DNA from: Ensifer sp. LC11
Lineage (GTDB): Bacteria > Pseudomonadota > Alphaproteobacteria > Rhizobiales > Rhizobiaceae
NCBI RefSeq assembly: GCF_001695835.1
Contig: NZ_MBSO01000003.1
Span: 62,001 to 126,000, forward strand
Reading direction: 5' to 3'
Length of the DNA stretch: 64,000 nt
The first letter of the stretch is position 1, and each line of letters begins with the position of its first letter. Under the pieces are notes generated by a model, which saw only the letters and a program-made list of their open reading frames with translations, was not told the DNA's origin and made no database searches. Below, one piece after another: positions 44,207 to 53,924 of the stretch. The translations under genes were made by a program, and so were the position numbers.

Positions 44207-45241
44207 ATGCAGAGACCGACGATCAAGACCATCGCGCAGGAGACAGGGCTTTCCATCGCCACCGTTTCCAAGGCCCTGAAGCATTCGCCTCAGGTTCGCC
44301 CGGAAACGCGCGCGATCGTGATCGAAGCGGCGACACGCGTCGGCTATGAACTCAACATGCATGGCGTGCAGTTGCGCACCGGCAAGACCTATCAGGTCGC
44401 CGCGATCATGACCGCGCCGGGGCCGAAGCAGAACGAGTGGGAAGGCGTCGAATACGCCCAGCTTTTGAGCGGTATTTCCTGGGCGCTCGAAGACAGTCCC
44501 TATCGCGTCTCGCTCTATGCCGTCCGCAACTTCGAGGAAAGCCAGGCGGTCATCAAGCAGATCGTTTCTCTGAAGAAGGCCGACGGCATCATCATCTCGG
44601 GCACGCGCGCCGACGACCCGCGCATCCGCACCATGCAGGCGGCGGACTTCCCGTTCGTGACCTACGGCACCAGCATCCACAATGCACCGCACGCCTATGT
44701 GGATGCCGACAACGAACAGATGATCCGGGTGTCGATGGCGCGTCTGGTCGAGCGCGGCCATCGCCGCATCGCGCTGCTCAACCCGCTCTCGGATCTGAGC
44801 TACGGCATCACCCGGCTCGAAGCCTACAAACACGCTCTCGAAGTCGCGGGCCTTTCCTTTGATCCGGCACTTGTCGCCCATGGCCGGCTGACGCCGGCCT
44901 TCGGCCGCGAGAATGTGCTGACCATGTCCGAGCTCGCCAACGCACCGACAGCCTATATCTGCGCCAATGAAGCTTCGGCGCTCGGCGCCTTCTCCGGCTT
45001 CCACGAACGTGGACTGGTGCATGGGCGCGACGCCGTGATCAATGCGACTGACGATCTCAACGTCAGCCAGTATTTCGCGCCGCCGATCACCACCTATTAC
45101 CTGCCGATCAGCGAGCCGAGCAGCTTGCTCGGTGCCTATATCCTCAGGCGCATGGAGGGCGAGCCGCCGGAAGCGCTGCAGACGCTGCTGATGCCTGATC
45201 TGATCGAGCGCTGCGACGACCGCTTGAACCCGAACCGTTGA
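44207..45241 (+). CDS. LacI-family transcriptional regulator (second paralogue)
   Basis: 344 aa. Helix-turn-helix TIKTIAQETGLSIATVSKAL with hinge segment VRPETRAIVIEAATRVGYEL, then sugar-binding-like effector domain. It resembles the protein at 30733-31806 through most of its length, e.g. NEWEGVEYAQLLSGISWAL and TDDLNVSQYFAPPITTYYLP against the first protein's DINVSAYFTPPITTFYQP. Inside the sugar operon, 30 bp behind the glycosidase. Likely controls AAACGTTT sites at 38191 and 45280. Confidence 0.9.
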   Translation: MQRPTIKTIAQETGLSIATVSKALKHSPQVRPETRAIVIEAATRVGYELNMHGVQLRTGKTYQVAAIMTAPGPKQNEWEGVEYAQLLSGISWALEDSPYRVSLYAVRNFEESQAVIKQIVSLKKADGIIISGTRADDPRIRTMQAADFPFVTYGTSIHNAPHAYVDADNEQMIRVSMARLVERGHRRIALLNPLSDLSYGITRLEAYKHALEVAGLSFDPALVAHGRLTPAFGRENVLTMSELANAPTAYICANEASALGAFSGFHERGLVHGRDAVINATDDLNVSQYFAPPITTYYLPISEPSSLLGAYILRRMEGEPPEALQTLLMPDLIERCDDRLNPNR

Positions 45242-45279
45242 CGACTTTTTCGCCCGAGCAGGGCGCTTTCATGCTCTTG

Positions 45280-45297
45280 AATATAAACGTTTATATT
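45280..45297. promoter_or_regulatory. LacI-type operator before the GH42 gene
   Basis: AATATAAACGTTTATATT, a perfect 18-bp palindrome, 70 bp before the beta-galactosidase start and 38 bp after the lacI stop. Same TAAACGTTTA core as the site at 38215. Confidence 0.78.
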
Positions 45298-45366
45298 TAA
45301 GGGCGCGCATTACAAGACCTGAGGCTGGACCCAACCGGCCGAATGACATGACGAAGGACCGGACCC

Positions 45367-47379
45367 GTGCACATGCCCCTGACGAGATCGAACCGCTTCA
45401 ACGCCAAAGAGCAGCAGACCGACATGCTGGAACTCGGCGTCTGCTACTATCCGGAGCAGTGGCCGCGCGAAAAATGGGAAGAGGACGCCCGCCGCATGGT
45501 CGAGCTCGGCCTTGCCTGGGTGCGCATCGGCGAATTCGCCTGGGCGAAGATCGAGCCGCGGTCTGGCGAGTTCCATTGGGAATGGCTGGACGACGCGATC
45601 GAGGTGCTTGGCAAGGCCGGCCTCAAGGTGATCTTGGGAACGCCGACCGCGGCACCACCGAAGTGGCTGATCGACCGTTATCCGGATATCCTGCCCGTCG
45701 ACGTCAACGGCGTTGTGCGCAAGTTCGGCGCCCGTCGCCACTACTGCTTCTCCAGCCGCCGCTACCGCATTGAGGCTGCGCGGATCTCGGAAGCCATGGC
45801 CGAGCGCTACGGCAGAAACGCCTTCGTGCACGCCTGGCAGACCGACAACGAATATGGCGACCACGACACGATCTACAGCTATTCCGACGAAGCGCTGTGC
45901 GCTTTCCGCGAATGGCTGGCGGACCGCTACGGCACGGTCGAGGAACTGAACCGCGCCTGGGGCACGGCCTTCTGGGCGATGAACTACCTGACGTTCGACG
46001 AAGTCGAGCTTCCGAACAATCTGGTGGAAGAACCGAGCCCGACCCATATCGTCGACTACATCCGCTTCTCCTCCGACCAGGTGAAGAGCTTCAACAAGGC
46101 GCAGGTCGACATCATCCGCAAGCACTCACCGGGCCGCCCGGTGACGCACAACTTCATGTCGCAGAACACCGACTTCGATCACTACAAGGTCGGCGAAGAC
46201 ATCGATATCGCCTCCTGGGACGTCTATCCGATGGGTGGACTGCTCAACGGCCGTCTCTCGTCGGAAGACAAGGGTCGCTACCTCCGCGTCGGTGACCCCG
46301 ACCAGCCGGCCTTCAACCACGATCTCTACCGCGCCGTCGGCAACGGCCGCGTCTGGGTGATGGAACAGCAGCCGGGCCCGGTGAACTGGGCTTCGCACAA
46401 CCAGTCGCCGGCAGACGGCATGGTCCGGCTCTGGACTTGGCTCGCCTATGCCCACGGCGTCGACATGGTCTCCTATTTCCGCTGGCGTCAGGTGCCGTTT
46501 GCGCAGGAGCAGTTCCATGCGGGTCTGCTCTTGCCGAACAGCGAGGCTGACCAGGGCTATCTCGAAGTCGCGCAGGTCGCCGAGGAGATGAAGCGCCTGC
46601 CGAAGGGCGAGCGCCGCGCGAAGGCCAAGGTTGCGATCGTGCTCGACTACAATTCGCGCTGGGCGACCCGTGCGCTGCCACAGGGCCGCACCTATCTGGC
46701 GTCGCAGATCGCGCTCGACTGGTATTCGACCGTTGCCCGCTTCGGCGTTGACGTCGACATCATCGGCCAGCACTCGGATCTCGACGGCTACCAATTGGTG
46801 CTGGCGCCTGACTTGGTCATCCCGGATCAGGCCTTCGTCGGAAAGCTTGCGGCCTCGAGCGCCAAGGTTCTGTTCGGACCGCGCAGCGGCAGCAAGACCG
46901 AGGACATGCACATTCCCGAGGGCCTGCCGCCGGGCCCGCTCGCCTCGCTGATCGATGTCAGCGTCGCCCGCGTCGAGTCGCTGCCGGAGTTTCACGCCGA
47001 AAGCGTGCTCTACGGCAACGAAACCTATCCGGCCGGCGTGTGGCGCGAAACGGTCAGGACCAGCGAAACCGTGCTTGCGACCTTCGAGGGCGATTACCGC
47101 AATGGTGCTCCGGCGCTCGTCGGTAATGACAAGGCGCGCTATATGGCAACTGGCGCCCGCGGCGAACTCCTGAACAAGATCATCGGTGACGCGCTCGGCT
47201 GGGCCTCGGTCGAGGCGCTGGCCGATCTCGGCGATCTGCGCATCACCCGCCGCGGCAAGCTCACCTTCGCGTTCAACTACGGCAAGGCTGCCGTCGAGGT
47301 GCCGGCAGCCGCCGGTGCGACCTTCCATGTCGGTGACCGCAAGCTCGGGCCTGTCGACGTGGCGATCTGGTCGGAGTAG
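45367..47379 (+). CDS. GH42 family beta-galactosidase
   Basis: About 670 aa. MLELGVCYYPEQWPREKWEE opening of the TIM barrel, acid/base Glu in TDNEYGDH (about residue 162), nucleophile Glu in VMEQQPGPVNW (about 333), and the GH42 trimerisation domain (LVLAPDLVIPDQAFVGKL). No signal peptide, so hydrolysis is intracellular. GTG 45367 has AAGGA nine bases upstream; ATG 45373 and the conserved ATG 45424 are alternatives. Own operator upstream separates it from the ABC operon. Confidence 0.9.
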   Translation: MHMPLTRSNRFNAKEQQTDMLELGVCYYPEQWPREKWEEDARRMVELGLAWVRIGEFAWAKIEPRSGEFHWEWLDDAIEVLGKAGLKVILGTPTAAPPKWLIDRYPDILPVDVNGVVRKFGARRHYCFSSRRYRIEAARISEAMAERYGRNAFVHAWQTDNEYGDHDTIYSYSDEALCAFREWLADRYGTVEELNRAWGTAFWAMNYLTFDEVELPNNLVEEPSPTHIVDYIRFSSDQVKSFNKAQVDIIRKHSPGRPVTHNFMSQNTDFDHYKVGEDIDIASWDVYPMGGLLNGRLSSEDKGRYLRVGDPDQPAFNHDLYRAVGNGRVWVMEQQPGPVNWASHNQSPADGMVRLWTWLAYAHGVDMVSYFRWRQVPFAQEQFHAGLLLPNSEADQGYLEVAQVAEEMKRLPKGERRAKAKVAIVLDYNSRWATRALPQGRTYLASQIALDWYSTVARFGVDVDIIGQHSDLDGYQLVLAPDLVIPDQAFVGKLAASSAKVLFGPRSGSKTEDMHIPEGLPPGPLASLIDVSVARVESLPEFHAESVLYGNETYPAGVWRETVRTSETVLATFEGDYRNGAPALVGNDKARYMATGARGELLNKIIGDALGWASVEALADLGDLRITRRGKLTFAFNYGKAAVEVPAAAGATFHVGDRKLGPVDVAIWSE

Positions 47380-47480
47380 CGCAGGGTCGATAAAGTGGCC
47401 GCTCCAAACGCTGACAACGGTATTTGGCGAAAGAGGTCCCCCAATCTCCCTCATCCTCGCCCTTGTGGCGGGGATCCAGC

Positions 47481-47560
47481 GACCCGACGTCTGTCGGGTC
47501 ATGAGACCTTTCAGCCCAAGGACTTTGGGCTGACTGGATTCCTGTGACAAGCACAGGAAT
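47481..47560. repeat. Triple-hairpin intergenic mosaic repeat (RIME-like)
   Basis: Three consecutive perfect hairpins: GACCCGAC/GTCGGGTC (47481-47500), TCAGCCCAA/TTGGGCTGA (47511-47533), ATTCCTGTG/CACAGGAAT (47538-47560). Loops 4-5 nt. Sequences of this form (ending CAGGAATGACGG) are repeated in rhizobial intergenic regions and belong to the RIME/mosaic-element type. Located between convergent genes. Only one copy in this window. Confidence 0.65.
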
Positions 47561-47617
47561 GACGGAGGTCTTGGTGATGCCCAGCCTCCTTCAGCACGGT
47601 TATCAGCCGTCGCACGC

Positions 47618-47645
47618 AAAAAGCCCGGTCTTTGAGAAGCCGGGC
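47618..47645 (-). terminator. Intrinsic terminator of the pca operon
   Basis: On the minus strand, GCCCGG pairs with CCGGGC (47640-47645 and 47623-47628) followed by five T (47622-47618). It lies about 30 bp past the pcaF stop. Confidence 0.75.
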
Positions 47646-47673
47646 CCTTGCTTTCCGCGGACTCTCGCGTCGG

Positions 47674-48878
<1,205 letters not shown>

Positions 48879-48879
<1 letters not shown>

Positions 48880-49661
48880 TATGCAACCTCCTTGTCGCCC
48901 TGGTGCGCCTTCTTGGTGCGGGCATTGATGTCGCGCAGGGTCGCAAGTTCCAGCTCGGTCGGCACAGGTGTTTCGATCACCTGTTCGGCGAACCTGATCG
49001 CCCAGCCGCAGTTCTCGACGATCTGCTCGCGCGTCACGCCTTGGTGGATTGAAACGACCGTCAGTTCCTTGGTTTCCGGATCCGGCTCCAGGATGCAGAG
49101 ATCGGTGATGACGCGGGTCGGCCCCTTGGTCTTCATGCCCAAGCGTTCGCGGTGGTTGCCGCCTTTGCCATGGCCCATGGAGGTGATGAACGGCAGCTTT
49201 TCGACGAAGCCGCGCTTCGACAATGCCATGGTGATGAAGATCCGGCCGCAATTGGAGGCGATCTCCGGTGCGCCGCCGCCGCCGGGCAGCCGCACCTTCG
49301 GATGATCGTACGGACCGACGACCGTGGTATTGAGATTGGCGAACCTGTCGATCTGCGCGCCGCCGAGGAAGCCGGTGGTGATGCGCCCGCCCTGCAGCCA
49401 GTAGCGAAACATCTCAGGCACGGAGACGGTGAAGAGGGCAGTGTCGCAGAGCTCGCCGTCGCCGATCGAGAGCGGCAGCACATCCGGCTTGGTTCCGACC
49501 GTGCCGCTTTCGTAGATCAGCGTGATATCCGGCGCATGCGTCAGCCGGGCGACGTTGCAGGCGGCAGACGGCGCGCCAATGCCGACGAAGCAGACGTCGT
49601 CGTTGGAAAGCGCCCGGGCTGCGGCGATCGTCATCATCTCGGTGGGGGTGAAGTCGCTCAT
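48879..49661 (-). CDS. pcaJ: 3-oxoadipate CoA-transferase subunit B (PcaJ)
   Basis: 260 aa, beta subunit of succinyl-CoA:3-oxoadipate CoA-transferase. The catalytic glutamate motif is IYESGTVG; GGRITTGFLGGAQIDRFANL and LPGGGGAPEIASNC are family landmarks. ATG 49661 with GAGGAGG ribosome site. Ten-base gap from pcaI. Confidence 0.92.
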
Positions 49662-49671
49662 CCTATCCTCC

Positions 49672-50532
49672 TCAGGCCGCTTTTGCCGCTCGGCTACCGG
49701 CATGCTTGGCGAAGTCATCCGGCTTGGCGTCGAGTACGTTTTCCTTGATCCAGGCGCTGAAGCTATCGCGGTCGCGGGCGATCTCATCCCAGCCGATGTA
49801 GAAGGCGTTGGAGCGCGGGTAGTAGCCATGCGCGTAGGATGGGAAGGCGCCACCGGGAACATGGGCGACGGATGTGACGGCCCAGCTCGGCAGCACAAGC
49901 GAGTTGGGCGATGGCGGCCTCAGCTCGTCGACGATCTCCTCGACCGTGACGATCGAACGCTTGGCAGCGAGAACCGCTTCCTTCTGCACGCCGACGATGC
50001 CTTCGATCAGGACATTGCCCTGCCGGTCGGCGCGTTGCGCGTGAATGATCGTCACATCCGGGCGGATTGCCGGCACCGCGGCGAGCACCTCGCCGGTAAA
50101 GGGGCAGGTCACCGACTTGATGTTGGGGTTCACCTTCGGCAGGTCGGCGCCGATGTAACCGCGCAGTGTCGCAAACGGCAGGTTGGCGGCACCCGCCTCA
50201 TAGGCGTTGGCCATCGCCGCATGGGAATGTTCCTCGATTTCGAGCGGGCGCGGCCACTGGTTTTCGACCGCATCGCGGAAGCGGTGCAGCGAGCCGACGC
50301 CCGGATTGCCGCCCCAGGAGAACTTCATGCCACGCGCCGCCCCCACGCCGATCAGCTGGTCGTAGAGAATGTCGGGCGTCATGCGCACGAGATAGAGATC
50401 CTTGCGGCCCTGGCGGATGACCTCATGGCCCGCGGCATAGGGGATCAGATGGGTGAAGCCTTCCATGGCGACGGTGTCGCCATCCCTGACATTGTCGCCG
50501 ACGGCCTCGGCGAGCGAAACGATCTTCGCCAT
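49672..50532 (-). CDS. pcaI: 3-oxoadipate CoA-transferase subunit A (PcaI)
   Basis: 286 aa, alpha subunit. Opening MAKIVSLAEAVGDNVRDGDT, then EGFTHLIPYAAGHEVIRQG, MKFSWGGNPGVGSLHR and a C-terminal AWIKENVLDAKPDDFAKHAG segment typical of the rhizobial PcaI form. First gene of the pcaIJF operon, divergent from pcaR. Ribosome site GAGAGG. Confidence 0.92.
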   Translation of the reverse strand: MAKIVSLAEAVGDNVRDGDTVAMEGFTHLIPYAAGHEVIRQGRKDLYLVRMTPDILYDQLIGVGAARGMKFSWGGNPGVGSLHRFRDAVENQWPRPLEIEEHSHAAMANAYEAGAANLPFATLRGYIGADLPKVNPNIKSVTCPFTGEVLAAVPAIRPDVTIIHAQRADRQGNVLIEGIVGVQKEAVLAAKRSIVTVEEIVDELRPPSPNSLVLPSWAVTSVAHVPGGAFPSYAHGYYPRSNAFYIGWDEIARDRDSFSAWIKENVLDAKPDDFAKHAGSRAAKAA

Positions 50533-50642
50533 GTTTCCTCTCTTCGTCTGCTGTTTGTTGGCGCCTGCGGCCTGACGGGCGGCGGGGCGGCTTGCTCTTC
50601 CGCATGCCAATAAGCGCCGATCGGAGAGACGGGTCAAATATT

Positions 50643-50688
50643 TTGTGCGGTATTTGACTTTTGTTCGTATATCGCACAAAATTGTTCG
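50643..50688. promoter_or_regulatory. PcaR operator region between pcaI and pcaR
   Basis: TTGTGCG at 50643-50649, TTGTTCG at 50661-50667 and TTGTTCG at 50682-50688, plus an inverted pair TTTTGTGCG (50641) / CGCACAAAA (50673-50681). The block GTTCGTATATCGCAC (50663-50677) differs at two positions from the GTTCGATAATCGCAC sequence reported for Pseudomonas PcaR, as I recall it. Confidence 0.7.
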
Positions 50689-50709
50689 GATAGATTTGCG
50701 GAGGCGGCG

Positions 50710-51465
50710 ATGCGAGAGACCGATTTCGTCAGTGGATTTGCGAGAGGGCTGACGGTGATCGAAGCCTTCGACGAAACGCGTCCGAAGCTGTCGATTGCCG
50801 AGGCATCGAAGATCACCGGGCTCGACCGGGCGACGGTCAGGCGCTCCCTTCTGACGCTTTCCGAGCTTGGTTACGCCGACTACGATGGCAAATTCTTCGC
50901 GTTGACACCGAAGATCCTGAGGCTCGGCCACGCCTATCTCTCGGCCACGCCGTTGCCGACGATCATCCAGCCCTATCTCGACCAGCTTTCGGAACGCGCC
51001 GGCCAAAGCGCGTCAGCCTCGGTGCTCGACGGCACAGAAATCGTCTACATCGCTCGCGCCTCGCAAAAACGGGTGATGTCGATCAACCTGACGACCGGCT
51101 CGCGTCTGCCAGCCTATTGCGCCTCCATGGGGCGGGTGTGGCTGGCGGCGTTGCCGGAACAGGAGGCCCGCGCGATCCTGGCGCGATCGAACCTGAAGGC
51201 GAACACGCCCTATACGAAAACCGACCCGGATGACCTGGTTGCCGAGTTCCGCCGCGTGCGCGACCAGGGCTATGCGCTCATCGATCAGGAACTGGAGCTT
51301 GGCCTCTGTTCGATTGCCGTTCCGCTCGAAAACGACCGCGGCCGGATCGTCGCGGCGCTCAACATCGGCGCTCCGGCGGCCCATGTGGCGGCCGCAGATA
51401 TGGTGGCGCGCTATCTGCCGCTGCTCAAGGAAACGCAAGCCGCCTTGCGTCAGGTCCTGAGATAG
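50710..51465 (+). CDS. pcaR: IclR-family regulator PcaR
   Basis: 251 aa. N-terminal winged helix-turn-helix DFVSGFARGLTVIEAFDE, AEASKITGLDRATVRRSLLT, and an IclR effector domain (SVLDGTEIVYIARASQKRVM, GSRLPAYCASMGRVWLA). This is the PcaR/PobR(IclR)/PcaU branch, activated by 3-oxoadipate in pseudomonads. Divergent from pcaIJF with an operator-like sequence between. Confidence 0.91.
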   Translation: MRETDFVSGFARGLTVIEAFDETRPKLSIAEASKITGLDRATVRRSLLTLSELGYADYDGKFFALTPKILRLGHAYLSATPLPTIIQPYLDQLSERAGQSASASVLDGTEIVYIARASQKRVMSINLTTGSRLPAYCASMGRVWLAALPEQEARAILARSNLKANTPYTKTDPDDLVAEFRRVRDQGYALIDQELELGLCSIAVPLENDRGRIVAALNIGAPAAHVAAADMVARYLPLLKETQAALRQVLR

Positions 51466-51554
51466 CAACTTCTTGCTCCAGCGCTTGACGTTCTGGATCG
51501 GCGCCCTTCTTATTTTCGCTTGGCGAGTGAATTCGGGCTGGGGAGTAGAGCATC

Positions 51555-52217
51555 ATGACCGACGACACGCATCCGCCGGAAATCAAGCTGACGACGACGA
51601 AGCGGCGCTGGGCCGCTGACGGCAAGTTTCTCACGGGGAAGATAACCCGGCCCGAAGAAGAACGCCTGCCGCCCGGACAGCATCTGGTCAAGGACTGGCC
51701 GGTGCTCGACCTCGGCCAGCAGCCGGTGGTCCGTACGGAGACTTGGCGGCTCGATATCACCGGCCACATTGAGCATCCCTTGTCGCTCGACTGGACGGCC
51801 TTTAAGGCGCTGCCGCAAAGCGACCGTCTTTCCGACATGCATTGCGTCACCACATGGTCGCGCTACGACAACCGCTGGCAGGGGGTCGCGACCCGCGACC
51901 TGCTCGATCAAGTGATGCCGAAGCCTGAGGCGAGCCATGTGATGCTGACAAGCTATGACGGCTATAGCACCAATATGCCGCTTGCTGATTTCGCCTCCGA
52001 GGATGCGATCCTGGCGACCGACTGGGAAGGGCAGCCGATCAGTCGCACTCACGGCGGTCCGATGCGCCTCGTCGTTCCGCACCTTTATCTCTGGAAGAGC
52101 GCCAAGTGGTTGACGCGCATCGATTTTCGCGTTGGCGACATGCGCGGTTTCTGGGAGCGGAACGGTTACCACATGCGCGGTGATCCCTGGCGCGAAGAGC
52201 GCTATTCGGGCGACTGA
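51555..52217 (+). CDS. Sulfite-oxidase-like molybdopterin oxidoreductase
   Basis: 220 aa, the short cytoplasmic 'YuiH-like' branch of the sulfite oxidase fold. Molybdenum-ligand cysteine in DMHCVTTWSRYDNRWQGV; GGPMRLVVPHLYLWKSAKW and GFWERNGYHMRGDPWREERY are family hallmarks. No signal peptide and no haem domain. Physiological substrate unknown. Stands alone after pcaR, 89-bp gap. Confidence 0.87.
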   Translation: MTDDTHPPEIKLTTTKRRWAADGKFLTGKITRPEEERLPPGQHLVKDWPVLDLGQQPVVRTETWRLDITGHIEHPLSLDWTAFKALPQSDRLSDMHCVTTWSRYDNRWQGVATRDLLDQVMPKPEASHVMLTSYDGYSTNMPLADFASEDAILATDWEGQPISRTHGGPMRLVVPHLYLWKSAKWLTRIDFRVGDMRGFWERNGYHMRGDPWREERYSGD

Positions 52218-52648
52218 CCGCTGTTTCTCCGCCGAGCGGTACGTGTGCGTCCAGGTCAATGCTCCGGTGGCGCCAGCAACGATTGCAGGCCCGCCAACTG
52301 GTAACGCCAAAGAGCGCGACAGCGGACTGAATGGATGGTCCGTCGTGTTACGCGTGAAGCGTATCGGCGATGATGTCGACCGTTCGGGCGAATGTGCTTT
52401 CCAGCATCAAGCGCATCACGGGTGAAAGGGCCTCTTCGCTGCGTGTATCGACCACCATTCGCAAGGCAAGCCGAACCATTTCACCGATCATCAGGCCTCT
52501 GACATCGGCATAGCGCGTGCCTTCGGCGCCATGATCAATGGGTGGTTGCATCTGCGCCTGTCTGATTGCATCCTCCGGTCTCCTGCAATGCTTGTGCAAC
52601 CCATCTTTCGCAAAAGTCGTCGCAACGTTTCAAACAAGGACGTTGTCG
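52218..52648. other. Intergenic region without a secure gene
   Basis: 431 bp. A minus-strand open frame (52348-52599, up to 83 codons, ending FARTVDIIADTLHA) has an amphipathic, protein-like C-terminus but only TTG/ATG starts without a good ribosome site, so I do not call it. No strong hairpin or repeat was seen. The promoter for the small secreted protein should lie at the right end. Confidence 0.35.
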
Positions 52649-52960
52649 ATGAGACTGGCTGTTTTGCCGATGTGGCTGTTGCTGTTTGGTGTGGCTCCGG
52701 GTGATGCCGATGAGCAAGGATTGTGGATTGCGGACACACCGCAGCGGAGCGTGCAGCCACTGTACGATCCCTGTCGTGATGGGCGGATAAGTGAAGGAAC
52801 GCCGCGTACATGTGCCGAGATCCGGCACATGTACCGGCACGGCAGATGGGACGAATGGGCCGAGCAAGGCTATCGCCTGGATGCCTGCTCCGATGGGCGG
52901 GTCAGCGATGGACGCGCCCGAACGTGCCGAGAATTGCTGGAGTGGATGGAGCGTCGTTGA
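52649..52960 (+). CDS. Small secreted protein with duplicated cysteine motif
   Basis: 103 aa. Signal peptide residues 1-20 (cleavage after GDA likely). The mature part holds two copies of a C-x-DGR-[IV]-S-[ED]-G-x2-RTC-x-E motif (C42-C55 and C80-C93), each with 12 residues between cysteines, separated by a charged helix. Not a family I recognise. Ribosome site AAGGA eight bases before ATG 52649. The stop overlaps the start of the next gene (TGATG), so the two are co-translated. Confidence 0.65.
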   Translation: MRLAVLPMWLLLFGVAPGDADEQGLWIADTPQRSVQPLYDPCRDGRISEGTPRTCAEIRHMYRHGRWDEWAEQGYRLDACSDGRVSDGRARTCRELLEWMERR

Positions 52961-53901
52961 TGGTATTTGAGCACAGAAGCGCCATGTCGAGGAACGGAAG
53001 CCTGCTGAAGCAGATGCTTCGCTACCTGTCCTGGCCGCTTGTGTTTTTCTCCGGGCTTCTGGGCTCTTCTTTCGCGTTTGCGAGCGGGCATCCGATGAGC
53101 GTCTTCGCGGCCGTCTATGCTGCGGCCGTGTTCGTGCTGTTTGTCCTTGAGCGCTACATTCCCTACGAGAGAAGCTGGCTTCTATCCGACGGCGAGACCG
53201 CGAACGATATCGGGCATACCCTTGCGACAAAGGGATTGCTGCAATTGGCGGGCCTCATCGCTGCGGTTTTCCCCATGTACGCCGCCAACATTCTGCAGCC
53301 GCTCGCCGCCTTGAAGTTCGGTCTCTGGCCTTCGGAATGGCCGATGACGGTGCAGGTCGCGCTGGCGGTGGTGATTGCCGAATTCGGCCTGTACTGGTCG
53401 CACCGCATCGCCCATGAAAAGCTGTTCTTCTGGCGCTTTCATGCGCTGCACCACAGTGTCGTCCGGCTCTGGGTCATCAACACCGGCCGCTTCCACGTTG
53501 CCGATTCCCTGTTCAAGATCGTGATGAGCCAGATTCCGCTCTATTGCCTTGGCGCACCGCTGGAGGTTTTCTGGTGGCTTGGGGCGGTCACTGCCTTCAT
53601 GGGCATCCTCACCCATTGCAATGTCGATATGCGCACCGGCCTCTTCGACTTCGTCTTCAGCACGCCGAGGCTCCACCGCTGGCATCATTCGAAGGATCTT
53701 CGGGAAGGCAACATGAATTACGGCGAGAATGTCGTGGTCTGGGATCTGGTGTTCGGCACCTACTACAATCCCAATCGCCCTTCCTCTACGGATATCGGCA
53801 TCAAGGGCGAGATAGCGAAGGGGTTCGTGGGGCAACTGGCACAACCCTTCACCAAGAAGGGGATCCGCGAGATCCTTGGTCGCTCAAAGGGAAGCTCGTG
53901 A
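52960..53901 (+). CDS. Fatty acid hydroxylase / sterol desaturase family membrane protein
   Basis: 313 aa with about four to five hydrophobic segments. Diiron His clusters: HRIAH (148-152), HALHH (161-165) and HRWHH (239-243), with H179 and H219 as further candidates: a complete set for the family. Catalyses O2-dependent hydroxylation or desaturation of a lipid in the membrane; substrate unknown. Coupled to the small Cys protein gene. A second start at 52984 (MSRNGS) is possible. Confidence 0.87.
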   Translation: MVFEHRSAMSRNGSLLKQMLRYLSWPLVFFSGLLGSSFAFASGHPMSVFAAVYAAAVFVLFVLERYIPYERSWLLSDGETANDIGHTLATKGLLQLAGLIAAVFPMYAANILQPLAALKFGLWPSEWPMTVQVALAVVIAEFGLYWSHRIAHEKLFFWRFHALHHSVVRLWVINTGRFHVADSLFKIVMSQIPLYCLGAPLEVFWWLGAVTAFMGILTHCNVDMRTGLFDFVFSTPRLHRWHHSKDLREGNMNYGENVVVWDLVFGTYYNPNRPSSTDIGIKGEIAKGFVGQLAQPFTKKGIREILGRSKGSS

Positions 53902-53924
53902 TTTCGGCGCGCTTCGGGCGACCT

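Noticed and set aside
52348-52599. Minus-strand 83-codon open frame in the 52.2-52.6 kb gap
   Set aside because: Protein-like C-terminal helix but no convincing start or ribosome site and no recognised family; could be a fragment. Kept only as a remark.
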